Source: Tolypothrix campylonemoides VB511288 (lineage in GTDB: Bacteria; Cyanobacteriota; Cyanobacteriia; Cyanobacteriales; Nostocaceae). From it: 64,000 nucleotides of DNA. The stretch spans positions 186,001 to 250,000 of the forward strand of contig JXCB02000023.1 in NCBI GenBank assembly GCA_000828075.3, in the 5' to 3' direction. Position numbers and translations under genes: made by a program. This document shows positions 1-8,796 of the stretch, piece after piece. Numbering within the stretch: the first letter of the stretch is position 1; the number at the start of each line of letters is the position of its first letter. The notes below the pieces were generated by a model. It ran no database searches and was not told where the DNA came from. It saw only the letters and a list, made by a program, of their open reading frames with translations.

Positions 1-780
1 CCTGTGAATGACCATTTGATGGAACTGCTGATTATGATTGATGCCTGTCGGCGTGCTTCCGCACGGCAGGTAACGGCAGTCCTTCCTTATTATGGTTATG
101 CCCGCGCTGACCGCAAAACCGCAGGAAGAGAGTCAATCACTGCCAAGCTGGTGGCAAATCTCATGACAGAAGCAGGTGCCAACCGTATTCTGGCAATGGA
201 TTTGCACTCAGCTCAGATTCAAGGCTATTTCGATATACCGCTAGATCACGTCTACGGTTCTCCAGTGTTGCTCGATTATCTCGCGAGCAAAGAACTGCCT
301 GACCTTGTCGTGGTTTCCCCAGATGTGGGTGGTGTAGCACGAGCTAGAGCATTTGCGAAAAAGCTCAACGATGCGCCCTTGGCGATTATCGATAAACGTC
401 GTCAGGCTCACAACGTTGCCGAAGTGTTAAATGTCATCGGTGATGTCAAGGACAAAACAGCAGTGCTGGTGGATGACATCATAGACACTGGCGGTACCAT
501 CGCTGCGGGAGCAAAACTGCTGCGTGAGGAAGGAGCTCGTCAGGTGTATGCCTGTGCCACTCATGCGGTGTTCTCGCCACCTGCGATTGAGCGCTTGTCA
601 AGTGGCGTATTTGAGGAAGTCATTGTCACAAATACGATTCCAGTCGCAGAAAGCGATACTCCGGGGGAGTCGCTGCGCGAACGCTTTCCACAGTTAGTAG
701 TGCTGTCAGTGGCTAATCTGCTTGGGGAAACCATCTGGCGGATTCATGAAGACAGCTCTGTAAGTAGTATGTTCCGCTAG
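1..780 (+). CDS. prs: Ribose-phosphate pyrophosphokinase, 5'-truncated by window edge
   Basis: PRPP synthetase transfers pyrophosphate from ATP to ribose 5-phosphate, supplying purine, pyrimidine, histidine, tryptophan and NAD synthesis in the cytoplasm. The reading frame is open from base 1. About 258 residues of a usual 320-330 are visible, so roughly the first 70 lie outside the window. Seen in the visible part: a PDVGG segment (about residues 106-110), the flexible-loop DKRRQ (130-134) and the PRPP-binding loop VDDIIDTGGT (156-165). These are diagnostic of the family. A strong hairpin-plus-T-tract follows the stop codon, so the gene ends its transcription unit here. Confidence 0.95.
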   Translation, partial: PVNDHLMELLIMIDACRRASARQVTAVLPYYGYARADRKTAGRESITAKLVANLMTEAGANRILAMDLHSAQIQGYFDIPLDHVYGSPVLLDYLASKELPDLVVVSPDVGGVARARAFAKKLNDAPLAIIDKRRQAHNVAEVLNVIGDVKDKTAVLVDDIIDTGGTIAAGAKLLREEGARQVYACATHAVFSPPAIERLSSGVFEEVIVTNTIPVAESDTPGESLRERFPQLVVLSVANLLGETIWRIHEDSSVSSMFR

Positions 781-832
781 CGAAGGCAAAACAGTCATCT
801 CAATTACAATTGTCCATTGATCGTGAAGGATG

Positions 833-870
833 AAGGATGAAGTTTTTCAGATTTCATCCTTTATTTTTTA
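833..870 (+). terminator. Intrinsic terminator after prs
   Basis: AAGGATGAA pairs with TTCATCCTT across a loop of about 11 nt and is followed by a T-rich tract (TATTTTTTATTT). It lies about 50 bp after the prs stop codon. Confidence 0.75.
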
Positions 871-915
871 TTTAGACTTTATAAGGGGTAGATTGAAAAC
901 CCCGTGCTTTTAAGC

Positions 916-2411
916 CTTGTCATTACCAACATCTTTTAAAGTGAAGTAGGGGTGTATTAGAGTCAGAGTATGGAGTTGGAAAATTTCACAGACCTCCAAA
1001 CGTGGGCAGCTGAACAATGGGGAGATGCCAAGTTAGGGGACAGTCGTCGGACACAAAGAGCGAGAGTGCTTCGCACACGCTTCGCGAACGCTGTCGGTGC
1101 AGCGATCGCTGCCAACCCAAAAGGGAGTTTACCAGATATGATGCAAGGCTGGAATGAAATTCGTGCTGCGTATCGATTATTTGGGGAAGACGATGTTAGT
1201 CACAAGGCATTAATTCAACCTCACATTACGGCGACGAAACAGAGGGCGGCGGAAATAAAATCCAATGTTGTTTTATTTATTCAAGACACAACAGAACTAG
1301 ACTACACTCATCATCGGCAAGTTAAGGGATTAGGGCATATTGGTGATGGCTTCATGTTGAGGAATAATGCTACACAGTTGTTTAGCAGTAGTACCGATAC
1401 CCGTAAATCCACAAATTTTAGGATTGGCAGGACAAATACCTTGGCTGCGTAGTCAAAACAAGAAAAATGATGACACTCAGGTGGAACCTCTGCCAGAACT
1501 CTTGAGAACAGAAGGTGAAGGAGAAATTTGGGCAGAGATGGTTGAGTCCATCGGCATTGCACCAACACCAGAAACGGGGTCAATGTGGGTAAGTGTCGGA
1601 GACAGGGGCAGTGATATTTTTTCCTACCTTCGACGAGCTAAAGCCTTGTACTGGCACTGTTTAGTACGAGTCACTCAAAACCGAGTGATTAGTAAACCTG
1701 ATGGCACAAAAGGGTATCTTAAGGCATTTGCACGTTCTTTACAACCAATGGCAGAGAAAACTGTTGTCTTGCGTGGGCGCAACGGAGAACCTAAACGTAA
1801 CGTTAACTTACAAGTAGCTTGGTCTCAATTGACCATTCAACCTCCAGCAATCGGCTGTGAACGAAAACAACAACCAATAGATGGTTGTTGTTTTCGTTGT
1901 TGGGAACCACAAGGGGATAAGGACAGTGGATTTTATTTACCACTGTCGCTATCAATGATCGCGCGCATGCCCTGATGCAACTAGATTGGTATGCTACACG
2001 TTGGTTAATTGAGGAGTATCACAAGTGCCTCAAAACTGGTTGTGCTGTGGAACAACGTCAATTGGAGTCAGCTTCATCATTGGTTACACTACTTGGCTTT
2101 TTTGCTATAGTTTCCGTCAGATTATTACAGTTACGCAATCTCAGTCGCAGCCATCCTCAACTCTTGGCACAAGAGTACGTGCCTTCAATTATGTTAAAGG
2201 TCTTAGTTGCTCGTCTTGGGTTGACAAATTGCCAGTTGACTCTAGGTGAATTCTTTTTAGCGATCGCTCGTTTAGGTGGTTTTCTTGGTTGCAAATCTGA
2301 TGGTCTACCCGGTTGGCAGACCTTATGGCGAGGCTGGTTGCGATTACAAGATATGTGTTGGGCTGCCAATTTTATGACCCTGTCACTTTAAAAGATGTTG
2401 GTAATGACAAG
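916..2411 (+). mobile_element. IS4-family insertion sequence with terminal repeats and 10-bp target duplication
   Basis: Perfect 29-bp inverted repeats bound the element (916-944 and 2383-2411; outer end CTTGTCATTACC). They are flanked by the identical 10-bp direct repeat GCTTTTAAGC at 906-915 and 2412-2421, the target-duplication size expected of IS4-type elements. Removing the element and one repeat copy restores a long hairpin, CCCCG-T-GCTT-TT-AAGC-CGGGG. The IS therefore landed in the loop of a pre-existing palindrome that looks like the left end of the neighbouring IS605-like element. The transposase is broken, so this copy cannot move by itself. Confidence 0.85.
970..2391 (+). pseudogene. 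IS4-family (Tn5-like) transposase, two frameshifts
   Basis: Three collinear pieces in different frames (970-1452, 1367-1975, and 1975-2391 with in-frame homology starting slightly upstream) rebuild one DDE transposase. The first piece holds the N-terminal DNA-binding region and the first catalytic motif, IQDTTELDYT. The second has AVVPIPVNPQILGLAGQ and the second acidic motif region (VGDRGSD). The third has the Y(2)R(3)E(6)K signature, seen as YATRWLIEEYHKCLK. Frameshifts fall near 1365 and 1930. A short dispersed palindromic repeat (about 1069-1094) also adds a few residues near the N terminus (RTRFANA). Inactive as written unless it is frameshifted. Confidence 0.88.
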
Positions 2412-2450
2412 GCTTTTAAGCCGGGGATGAAAACCACTTTAAGGCAGGGT

Positions 2451-2600
2451 TTACCCTGCCGTGATGTTTGGTTTGGGAAGTTTAGAAATGTATTTCCGAA
2501 CTAAGTCAGACATGGAACAACCTTGTTTTTTCGCTTCTTGTTGTAACTGAAGGAATTCATACTCAGATACTCTGATATCTAGCTTTTTTGTTCTTGACAT
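2451..2600 (-). CDS. Small ribbon-helix-helix (Arc/MetJ-like) protein
   Basis: A 49-residue basic protein starting at ATG 2600; the longer reading frame to 2648 has no better start. A short beta strand (KKLDIRVSEYEF) is followed by two helices with the pattern GCSMSDLVRKYISK, typical of RHH DNA-binding proteins such as Arc-type repressors and mobilisation accessory proteins. It occupies the place where IS605 elements carry tnpA, transcribed outward toward the left end, and its last codons lie in the 2443-2460 hairpin. That hairpin could terminate it or be its operator. The exact role is unknown: a regulator of the element or a relic accessory gene. Confidence 0.6.
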   Translation of the reverse strand: MSRTKKLDIRVSEYEFLQLQQEAKKQGCSMSDLVRKYISKLPKPNITAG

Positions 2601-2659
2601 ATCCCGCCAATCGTCAGCACAATTAAGTATAACAGGCACGGTAATCAACCTGTATAAAA

Positions 2660-3032
2660 ACCTAACTGCCTAACGGCTTTTCTGTTCCTTGACAATTGAA
2701 CGCCACTTGCTACAACGGGGGGAACCCCCAAGGACGCAGTGGCTCATCTATGCGGTTCTACTGCATTGTTCTAGTTTCCTCCTAGCAGTAGGTAAAAGAT
2801 TCAAACGGAGCTAGACGAATCAGAATTCTGAAACGATTTGTTTCAATCTAAACAGGACTTGCAAAAAATGCAATTACCGCTCTTGCCTCGGAAAGTTAAC
2901 GCTTGGGGAGAGTCCCACCTCTGGGTTAGATGACGCAAGGAACCTAATCTAAGTGGTCTCGATGAACCAAGAATCCCCTGGCTTTACGAACAAATGAGCG
3001 TAGCGAAATTTGTTCAGCCAGGGGAGTGTCAA
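2660..3032 (+). ncRNA. Candidate omega-RNA-like structured RNA (orphan)
   Basis: The strand reading toward the right end contains several self-complementary blocks. GCCACT (2702-2707) pairs with AGTGGC (2738-2743), enclosing a GGGGG-GAA-CCCCC hairpin (2717-2729). CTACTGC (2758-2764) pairs with GCAGTAG (2785-2791). TTAGAT (2926-2931) pairs with ATCTAA (2947-2952). The compound terminal hairpin runs 2975-3024. There is no open reading frame. In IS605 elements the 3' end of the tnpB transcript plus the right end forms the omega RNA, and sequence just beyond the right end acts as guide. Here that guide would be antisense to the end of the SDR gene. Expression and function are inferred. Confidence 0.5.
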
Positions 3033-3749
3033 TTAGACTGGTTCATTAGCTGGTACAGCCAGCAGCCGGGGAATTAGCATATGAGCAGGTTGTTCCAGGA
3101 TAAACCGGACACAACGTGCAATATCCTCAGGCTGTAATGCTCCTCCAGAAAAGACAAAATCTTTGTTCTTCTCATCCCAGTTCTGGTAAAGTCCCGTATC
3201 CACTGTTCCTGGTTCAATACAAGCAACACCAATACCAGTTCCAGCTAGTTCCATTCGCAGCGAATCTGTAAATGCTTCAATTGCAAACTTTGTCCCACAG
3301 TAAGCGCCTATGTTGGGAACTGTTTTTAAACCAGAAATACTGGAAGTGTGGATTAAAAAACCGCTACCGCTTTGTTTAAAGTATCGCAGCGCCGTGTAAG
3401 CCATTCGATAAACAGACTCAACGTTGATGCGTACCATATCACAGATTTTTTCGATGTCCACTTCTTCAATGGAACCGACAGCCATCACACCCGCATTACT
3501 AAAAACCACATCCAGCTGACCAAATGCTTGGATAGCTGTATCTACCAATTTTTGTGGTAAACCCGGATCTGTAATTTCACCTGGTACAGCTTTGGCATTC
3601 TTAAAACTAGACACAAGTCGTTCTAGCTTATCTTGAGAGCGGGCAGTAAGTACTAATTTCATGCCCGCTGCATCCAAATCCCTAGCGACTGCTTCGCCAA
3701 TTCCTCCACTAGCTCCGGTAATAATGGCGACCTTGTTCTGTAGCTCCAT
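3033..3749 (-). CDS. SDR-family NAD(P)-dependent oxidoreductase
   Basis: Classical short-chain dehydrogenase of 238 residues. TGASGGIG (11-18) binds the dinucleotide, NAG (85-87) stabilises the sheet, and Ser137/Tyr150/Lys154 form the catalytic triad. Substrate unknown; cytoplasmic. It is divergent from the HxlR-type regulator starting at 3950, with about 200 bp between them. That arrangement usually means the regulator controls the SDR gene in response to an electrophile or quinone-like signal. Its stop codon directly abuts the right end of the IS605-like element, so the element may have slightly altered the last residues. Confidence 0.9.
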   Translation of the reverse strand: MELQNKVAIITGASGGIGEAVARDLDAAGMKLVLTARSQDKLERLVSSFKNAKAVPGEITDPGLPQKLVDTAIQAFGQLDVVFSNAGVMAVGSIEEVDIEKICDMVRINVESVYRMAYTALRYFKQSGSGFLIHTSSISGLKTVPNIGAYCGTKFAIEAFTDSLRMELAGTGIGVACIEPGTVDTGLYQNWDEKNKDFVFSGGALQPEDIARCVRFILEQPAHMLIPRLLAVPANEPV

Positions 3750-3949
3750 AAGTTTGTTCCTTCAGTAAGAAAATTAACTTTCACTTGCTCGGTAAGTCAT
3801 GAAATACTCATGATTTGCTGCATCCGTTTGAGATTTGCGAAATGGTAGATTTAGATGAAAATGCTGCTTGTGTCACCATCTGACCACTTAATATCTGGTA
3901 TCACAGACTGTTGATAGTTACCAAATGGATACTAATAGGACGAGTAAGG

Positions 3950-4300
3950 ATGCGTGAAGGAAAATACCATTGTCCAGTGGAAGTCACCCTAGAGGTTATT
4001 AGTGGTAAGTGGAAATGTGTCATCTTATGGTGGCTTAGACAAGAGTCGAAACGTTTTAGTGAATTGAAGCAATTAATTCCGGGAATATCACAAAAGATAC
4101 TGACGCAACAACTGCGTGAACTAGAAACCCACGGTTTGATACGGCGCGAAGTTTATCAAGAGAAACCTCCTCGGGTTGAATACTCACTAACCCCATTAGG
4201 CGAATCAGTTCGACCAATTACAGATTTGATGTGTGAATGGGGCATACAGCGTATGCCAGGATATGAATTTGGTTATATGAAGAATGCTCATAAGTTTTAG
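3950..4300 (+). CDS. HxlR-family winged-helix transcriptional regulator
   Basis: About 116 residues from ATG 3950, which is preceded by an AGGA stretch; the reading frame could extend to 3911. Typical HxlR features are the early cysteine in YHCPVE, the SGKWKCVILWWL helix, the winged-helix core (FSELKQLIPGISQKILTQQL) and YSLTPLGESV. Members often sense quinones, aldehydes or hypochlorite through that N-terminal cysteine. It is transcribed away from the SDR gene at 3033-3749 and probably represses it; no operator was identified. Confidence 0.88.
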   Translation: MREGKYHCPVEVTLEVISGKWKCVILWWLRQESKRFSELKQLIPGISQKILTQQLRELETHGLIRREVYQEKPPRVEYSLTPLGESVRPITDLMCEWGIQRMPGYEFGYMKNAHKF

Positions 4301-4481
4301 GGTTTAGAGTGGCGTGTAGAAGGGGTGTGGTCATGTCATTCACGCAATTACGATTTCCCTGCGGACGCTCTACTTTTAATCATAGATTGTGAATATTGTC
4401 AACCATTGCTGCTTCTATTTTTCGGAATACTCAAACCAAACGGTGAAGTCATAGCTTGGCAATATCAACCATACGACTTCA

Positions 4482-4811
4482 ATGAAAATTCTACAAATAA
4501 GTTTAAATAGCGTTATTCTGGCAGGTTTACTTTTTATCGAACCTGCTCATACAAATAATTTTGCAAGCCAATATAAGATGTTGCTTGTAGTTGCAGAAGT
4601 TTATCGTCAACAACTCTGGTTGTATGAAAATAAAAAACAGAGTATTGATGACCGCATTGTCAGTTTAACCCAACCACATATTCGTCCAATTGTCCGAGGA
4701 AAAGCAGGTAAATCCGTGGAATTTGGCGCAAAACTGTCTGCTAGTTGCTTTGAAGGATATGTATTTTTAGCAGGGCTATTTCATTCTAAAAAGTTGCTTG
4801 AGTGTGTCTAA
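4482..4811 (+). pseudogene. IS5-superfamily transposase fragment
   Basis: Residues about 23-93 (VAEVYRQQLWLYENKKQSI, then RPIVRGKAGKSVEFGAK and SASCFEGYVFL) match the central part of cyanobacterial IS5-type DDE transposases. The preceding residues and the last dozen do not fit, and neither end of a full transposase is present. Best read as an internal relic beside the IS630 copy. Family assignment rests on recalled motif similarity. Confidence 0.6.
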
Positions 4812-4937
4812 GCCAAAAGAACATAATCGTTGAGCTTGGGCCATATTTTCAAACATTTGGTCACGATATATAGCGGTTCTCGGTTGAGTCCAACACAGTC
4901 TGGTAAAATTTGACCAGAGTATATTAATCAGATTTTT

Positions 4938-5917
4938 ATGAAAGCTTACGACCAAGATCTGCGTCAAAAAATTATTGATGCTTTTCGGAATCGAGAAGGT
5001 CGCAAGTGAAAGCTGGCAAAACGCTTTGATGTAAGTCTAAGTTTTATACAAACGTTAATAGGGCGGTATTTAGACACAGGAAGTATAGAACCATTACCAC
5101 ATAAAAGTGGTAATCCACCCAAAATTAAAGAGGAGCATTATCCAATTTTACAAAAACTGGTAGAAGAGAATAATGATAGTACTCTGGAAGAATTATGCTC
5201 CCAAATGGAGTTAAAAAGTCAGGTAAAAATTAGTCGCTCAGGAATGGGTAAAATGTTACAAAAGCTCAAATTGACCCGACAAAAAAACGTTACACGCGGC
5301 GGAGCAAGACACGGACAGAGTAAAAAAGTTGAGACAAGAGTTTTGGGAAATTATCCGTACATTTGACTTCAATAATTTGGTTTTTGTTGATGAGTCAGGG
5401 GTAAATATAGCTATGACTAGGCTCTATGCTAGGGCGTTAAAGGGAAAAAGAGCGCACGGTGCTCGTCCAGACAAGCGTGGTAAAAATGTAACTATCATTG
5501 GGGCGTTCGCGCAGCGTGTCCGAAGGACTCTCGCAACCCGTGGGATTGTTGGTGCAATGAGTTTTAAAGGTGGAAATGATAAAAACGCATTATTAACTTA
5601 TATCAAACAAGCCTTAGTTCCGAATTTATGGGAGGGGGCGTGTGTAGTAATGGATAATTTTAGCTCTCATAAGGTGACAGGAATTAAAGAAGCTATTGAA
5701 TCTGTTGGTGCTCATTTGATTTATTTATCACCATATTCGCCAGACTTTTCGCAAGAGCGAAAATTTTTGGTCAAAAATCAAAGAATTTTTACGCTCACAA
5801 GCTACTCGCACTTACTCTGATTTAGATAAAGCAATTACAGAAGCTTTTGAAACTATTAATTTAAGTGACATTATTGGTTGGTTCAAACATTGTGGTTATT
5901 GTATTGCAGTCAACTGA
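4938..5917 (+). pseudogene. IS630-family transposase, stop codon and frameshifts
   Basis: Starts MKAYDQDLRQKIIDAF with the N-terminal helix-turn-helix, then has an in-frame TGA at about 5007. The frame changes at a run of seven A residues near 5280-5288. This could be programmed slippage, common in the family, or a mutation. The catalytic domain shows FVDESG and VVMDNFSSHK. A second frame change near 5750 separates the last motif (ENFWSKIKEF). A small dispersed repeat at 5503-5535 adds about 10 residues (FAQRVRRTL) next to IVGAMSF. The combination makes activity unlikely. Confidence 0.85.
5503..5535 (+). repeat. Small dispersed palindromic repeat inside the IS630 transposase
   Basis: The sequence GCGTTCGCGCAGCGTGTCCG and the following bases are the GC-rich dispersed repeat type common in Nostoc-like genomes. 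Related copies occur near 1069, 9210, 18491, 31305 and 43264. It is in frame with the surrounding transposase. Confidence 0.6.
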
Positions 5918-5997
5918 GAACCGCTATAATCAATCCTTATCTTGCTTTTTTCTGACTTTTTCAGCAAGCCCTAATTTATTTTAAGAAAAAAATAGCT

Positions 5998-7038
5998 ATG
6001 ATGTCACAAAAAAACGAAACTGCGGTTTTGATTCTAACTCTGGTGATTACACTGGGATTAGTAAATGCTGTTTATTGGTGGCTGAATCGTTCTGGTATTA
6101 ACATAAGTTCTTTTAGCAACAATCAATCACAACAAGTTGCCTCGAATATTGAAAATATTGAAAACTTTGCCCAAGTACCAAATATCCCCTCTGGCTTATT
6201 TAGCTATGGTGGTAGCACCACTTGGGCACCAATCCGCAAAGAAGTTGATTCAGCTATTCAAACTGTCTTTCCTCAATTTCAACTACGCTACACCAACCCC
6301 ACTTCAGGCGCACCTGGTTCAGGTAGTGGCATCAAAATGCTGTTAAATAACCAATTAGCTTTTTCTCAGTCATCGCGCCCAATTAAAAATGAGGAATACC
6401 AACAAGCGCAACAACGGGGCTTTACACTTAAAGAAATACCTGTAGCAATTGATGGTATTGCGATCGCAGTGAACCCCAGTCTCAACATCCCTGGTTTAAC
6501 AGTTGCTCAAGTCAAAGAAATATACACAGGTAAAATTACTAACTGGCAGCAAGTAGGCGGTCCCAACCTACCGATAATACCTTACTCTCGCCGTATAGAA
6601 GAAGGTGGCACCGTCGAATTTTTCGACGATAACATTTTGGGGGGTGAAAAGTTTGGGGAAAATGTGCAATATATTCCTACGACAACCGAAGCCTTGAGAG
6701 AAGTAGCGAAAAATACTGGTGCTATGTACTACGCCTCTGCTCCTGAAGTTGTCGGACAATGTAGTGTTAAATCCCTGCCATTGGGAAAAACAGCCGATAA
6801 ACTGGTTCCACCCTATCAGGAACCATTCGTTCCTCTTTCTGAGTGTTCGCAAAAGCGTAACCAACTCAATGCAGCTGCTTTCCAAAGTGATCAGTACCCG
6901 ATCACTCGACGGTTATTTGTGATTGTGAAACAAAATGGTCAAACAGACCAGCAAGCAGGAGAAGCTTATGCTAGGTTACTGCTGACAAATCAAGGTCAGG
7001 AATTAATTTCTAAAGCTGGATTTGTTAGAATTCGCTGA
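5998..7038 (+). CDS. PstS-family phosphate-binding protein, membrane-anchored
   Basis: Periplasmic substrate-binding protein of the phosphate ABC transporter type. An N-terminal hydrophobic segment (about residues 8-28) would act as an uncleaved anchor or signal. The binding domain begins near residue 62, with GGSTTWAPI (71-79) and SGAPGSGSGI (103-111) as likely oxyanion-binding loops, and FSQSSRPIK after that. The remainder (EIYTGKITNWQQVGG, LFVIVKQNGQ) matches the family. No pstCAB genes adjoin it, so it is a stand-alone paralogue. A decayed partial duplicate follows at about 7455-7790. Confidence 0.88.
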   Translation: MMSQKNETAVLILTLVITLGLVNAVYWWLNRSGINISSFSNNQSQQVASNIENIENFAQVPNIPSGLFSYGGSTTWAPIRKEVDSAIQTVFPQFQLRYTNPTSGAPGSGSGIKMLLNNQLAFSQSSRPIKNEEYQQAQQRGFTLKEIPVAIDGIAIAVNPSLNIPGLTVAQVKEIYTGKITNWQQVGGPNLPIIPYSRRIEEGGTVEFFDDNILGGEKFGENVQYIPTTTEALREVAKNTGAMYYASAPEVVGQCSVKSLPLGKTADKLVPPYQEPFVPLSECSQKRNQLNAAAFQSDQYPITRRLFVIVKQNGQTDQQAGEAYARLLLTNQGQELISKAGFVRIR

Positions 7039-7454
7039 TTGAGAAGAACTCAGCTTGGGCTGAAGGCAGTTTAAAGGGAGATTGTGGATGGAAGAATTCT
7101 TTTTTCTCTCGCCTTTAAATTGAAAGAGCCACTGTAGTGGATTGGTTTTGCAGCATAAACCAAATGGCGCGGGCTTAGTATTATAGCGCTTCTTGTTTGG
7201 ATGAAGTACAGATAAATCTCGTGTTCATCTGTGTCCATCTGTGGTTCTTATTTCTTAATGTATTGCACTCAACACCACCAAGCGCTATTCCTCACCACCC
7301 AGTCAGACAGAATTCGCAATGAATTCTGACGTAAATTGCTGAGTTGTTTCTGGCTCAAATAAATTGTGCAAGACATCTTGGGTGGTCAAGCTTTGCTTGC
7401 CTAAAGTGGAACCAAGTTCCACTACCACCCAAGCGTCGCAAAAAAGTGGCTGGT
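7039..7454. other. Gene-free stretch with inverted repeats
   Basis: No credible gene. It holds an imperfect hairpin directly after the PstS-type gene (TTTAAAGGGAGA ... TCTCGCCTTTAAA, about 7069-7119) and a tight palindrome near 7310-7330 (AGAATTC-GCAAT-GAATTCT). Confidence 0.5.
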
Positions 7455-7790
7455 CGTCCTAGTAGCATATACTACATTTTTGCTCCAGAGATTATTCCTC
7501 AATGTTCAATCCAGCCCTTGCCGTTGGGGCACAAACAAGGGCAATTTGTTGCTCCCTACCAAGAAGCTCTTGTCCTCCCTTATGAATTTCCTGGTAAATG
7601 AAACAAATTGAACATTCAGGCTTTTGAATCCGGAAAGTAGGCAATTATGTGCAATCTGTTTGTGGTGGTCAAACAGATTGGTCAAATCAAGCAGCAAGTA
7701 GGCGTCGGTGTCGTTAACTTACTGCTAACTCAGCAGGGATACCGAACTCATTACCCAAGTAGGGTGTGTCAAAATTCGCTCTCCACAGCA
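7455..7790 (+). pseudogene. Decayed partial duplicate of the PstS-type gene
   Basis: IYYIFAPEIIPQCSIQPLPLG followed by VAPYQEALVLP aligns with MYYASAPEVVGQCSVKSLPL and VPPYQEPFVPLS of the upstream protein. LFVVVKQIGQIKQQVGVGVV then LLLTQQG aligns with LFVIVKQNGQTDQQAGEAYA and LLLTNQG. The two blocks are in different frames and the N-terminal half is missing. This indicates an old tandem duplication that decayed. Confidence 0.72.
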
Positions 7791-7802
7791 TTCTGTCTTG
7801 CT

Positions 7803-8522
7803 TTAGCTGGCTCTGTTAATGGACTCTGCTGGCAAGCAAATAAGATTGTCGCCTTGAGTGAGGATTAATCCGCGTTGACGCAGTTTGCCCATCAAGCGGG
7901 TGACGGTGACACGGGTCGAACCGATCGCACTGCCAATTTGGGCATGAGTGAGGGGGAACGGCAGGCAATAACCGCGAATCACATCTGGATCCGTTTCACT
8001 CATTGCTGGCTCTCCATATTCCTCAATCAACAATGTGAGGAATCCTAAGAGTCGGTCAATTGTGCGGCGTTGTCCTAAGGCACTCAGCCACAGCAGTTTG
8101 CGCTGGTGCTGATACCTAAAGGCATCCATAACTTCGCGGCGGAAGTGAGGCCAGTTGTCTAAATCGTGCCAGTACATCCACAGCACCGCAGTTTGATCAA
8201 CGTGGGCGTAAGCCTGGAGTGTGAACGGTGACTGAGCAACAATTTCAAACGGTTGTCCCGCACCAACAAACCCTAAGAAAGCTTCTTCTGGGGTTCTGTT
8301 GATACGTCGAGATGTTAGCTGACTGGCAGTTGCACTAACCTGGGCGGTTCCCACCATGCGGATCGCGCCCCTTTGAACCAAGTACAGCAATCCAGGTCGG
8401 GCTGGAATGCGTTCATCTTTGCTAAAGGTGCGGCAGCGGTAGTGTTCCTGAGCCCAATCAAGAATTCGTTGCCAAGTCAAAAAAGGACGTGATGCCTCAG
8501 AAAAGGAGGATGGAGATTGCAT
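7803..8522 (-). CDS. Crp/Fnr-family transcriptional regulator
   Basis: 239 residues. An N-terminal cNMP-binding-like beta roll (about 30-125) leads into a dimerisation helix (about 130-170) and a C-terminal winged helix with LTHAQIGSAIGSTRVTVTRL (191-210), the Crp-type recognition helix. The effector-pocket residues of true cAMP receptors are not obvious, so the ligand is unknown. It is monocistronic, convergent with the decayed PstS copy. Cyanobacteria carry several such NtcA/SYCRP-like paralogues. Confidence 0.88.
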   Translation of the reverse strand: MQSPSSFSEASRPFLTWQRILDWAQEHYRCRTFSKDERIPARPGLLYLVQRGAIRMVGTAQVSATASQLTSRRINRTPEEAFLGFVGAGQPFEIVAQSPFTLQAYAHVDQTAVLWMYWHDLDNWPHFRREVMDAFRYQHQRKLLWLSALGQRRTIDRLLGFLTLLIEEYGEPAMSETDPDVIRGYCLPFPLTHAQIGSAIGSTRVTVTRLMGKLRQRGLILTQGDNLICLPAESINRAS

Positions 8523-8796
8523 AGGTAACTAAGAGCGTTCGGCTGAAGACAAAGACGTCATAAAAAGGTGCAAGGAGTGCCTTTTTGTTGGCACTTCAGG
8601 CATTAAACCTAGCCGTGCCAGTCATCCAAAAGGTAGAAAGCTATATTCTACTCTTTTGTTATACTTCTTACTGTACAATGATGGTAGTAAAATTTACCCC
8701 TTATTAATTAAATTTTGCACAATTCTAATTTTTCTTTTTGTAAATTAAAGTTATATCCTAAGACAGATGACATAAAACCAACACCTTCAGATAACA

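Larger units (their letters stand above)
2412..3032 (+). mobile_element. IS605-like element without tnpA/tnpB (RHH gene plus structured right end)
   Basis: The left boundary is the palindrome split by the IS4 copy, followed by a perfect hairpin at 2443-2460 (GGCAGGG-TTTA-CCCTGCC). The right boundary is a compound hairpin at 2975-3024 (CCCCTGGC...GCCAGGGG) followed by AGTGTCAA (3025-3032), the form of IS200/IS605 right ends in cyanobacteria; a similar tail occurs at 49311-49321. No TnpA or TnpB coding sequence is left. The inside holds a leftward 49-residue ribbon-helix-helix gene and about 370 bp of stem-rich non-coding DNA. The right-end loop has itself been invaded by a small palindrome (GAACAAAT...ATTTGTTC). 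The right end touches the stop codon of the SDR gene. That this is an IS605 derivative is inferred from end structure. Confidence 0.6.
4871..5926 (+). mobile_element. IS630-family insertion sequence with TA target duplication
   Basis: The ends are inverted: TAGCGGTTCTCGGTTGA on the left and its near-complement TCAACTGAGAACCGCTA on the right, each flanked by TA (4869-4870 and 5927-5928). Length is about 1.06 kb. TA duplication and one DDE transposase are the IS630/Tc1-mariner hallmark. The transposase is disrupted. Confidence 0.85.
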
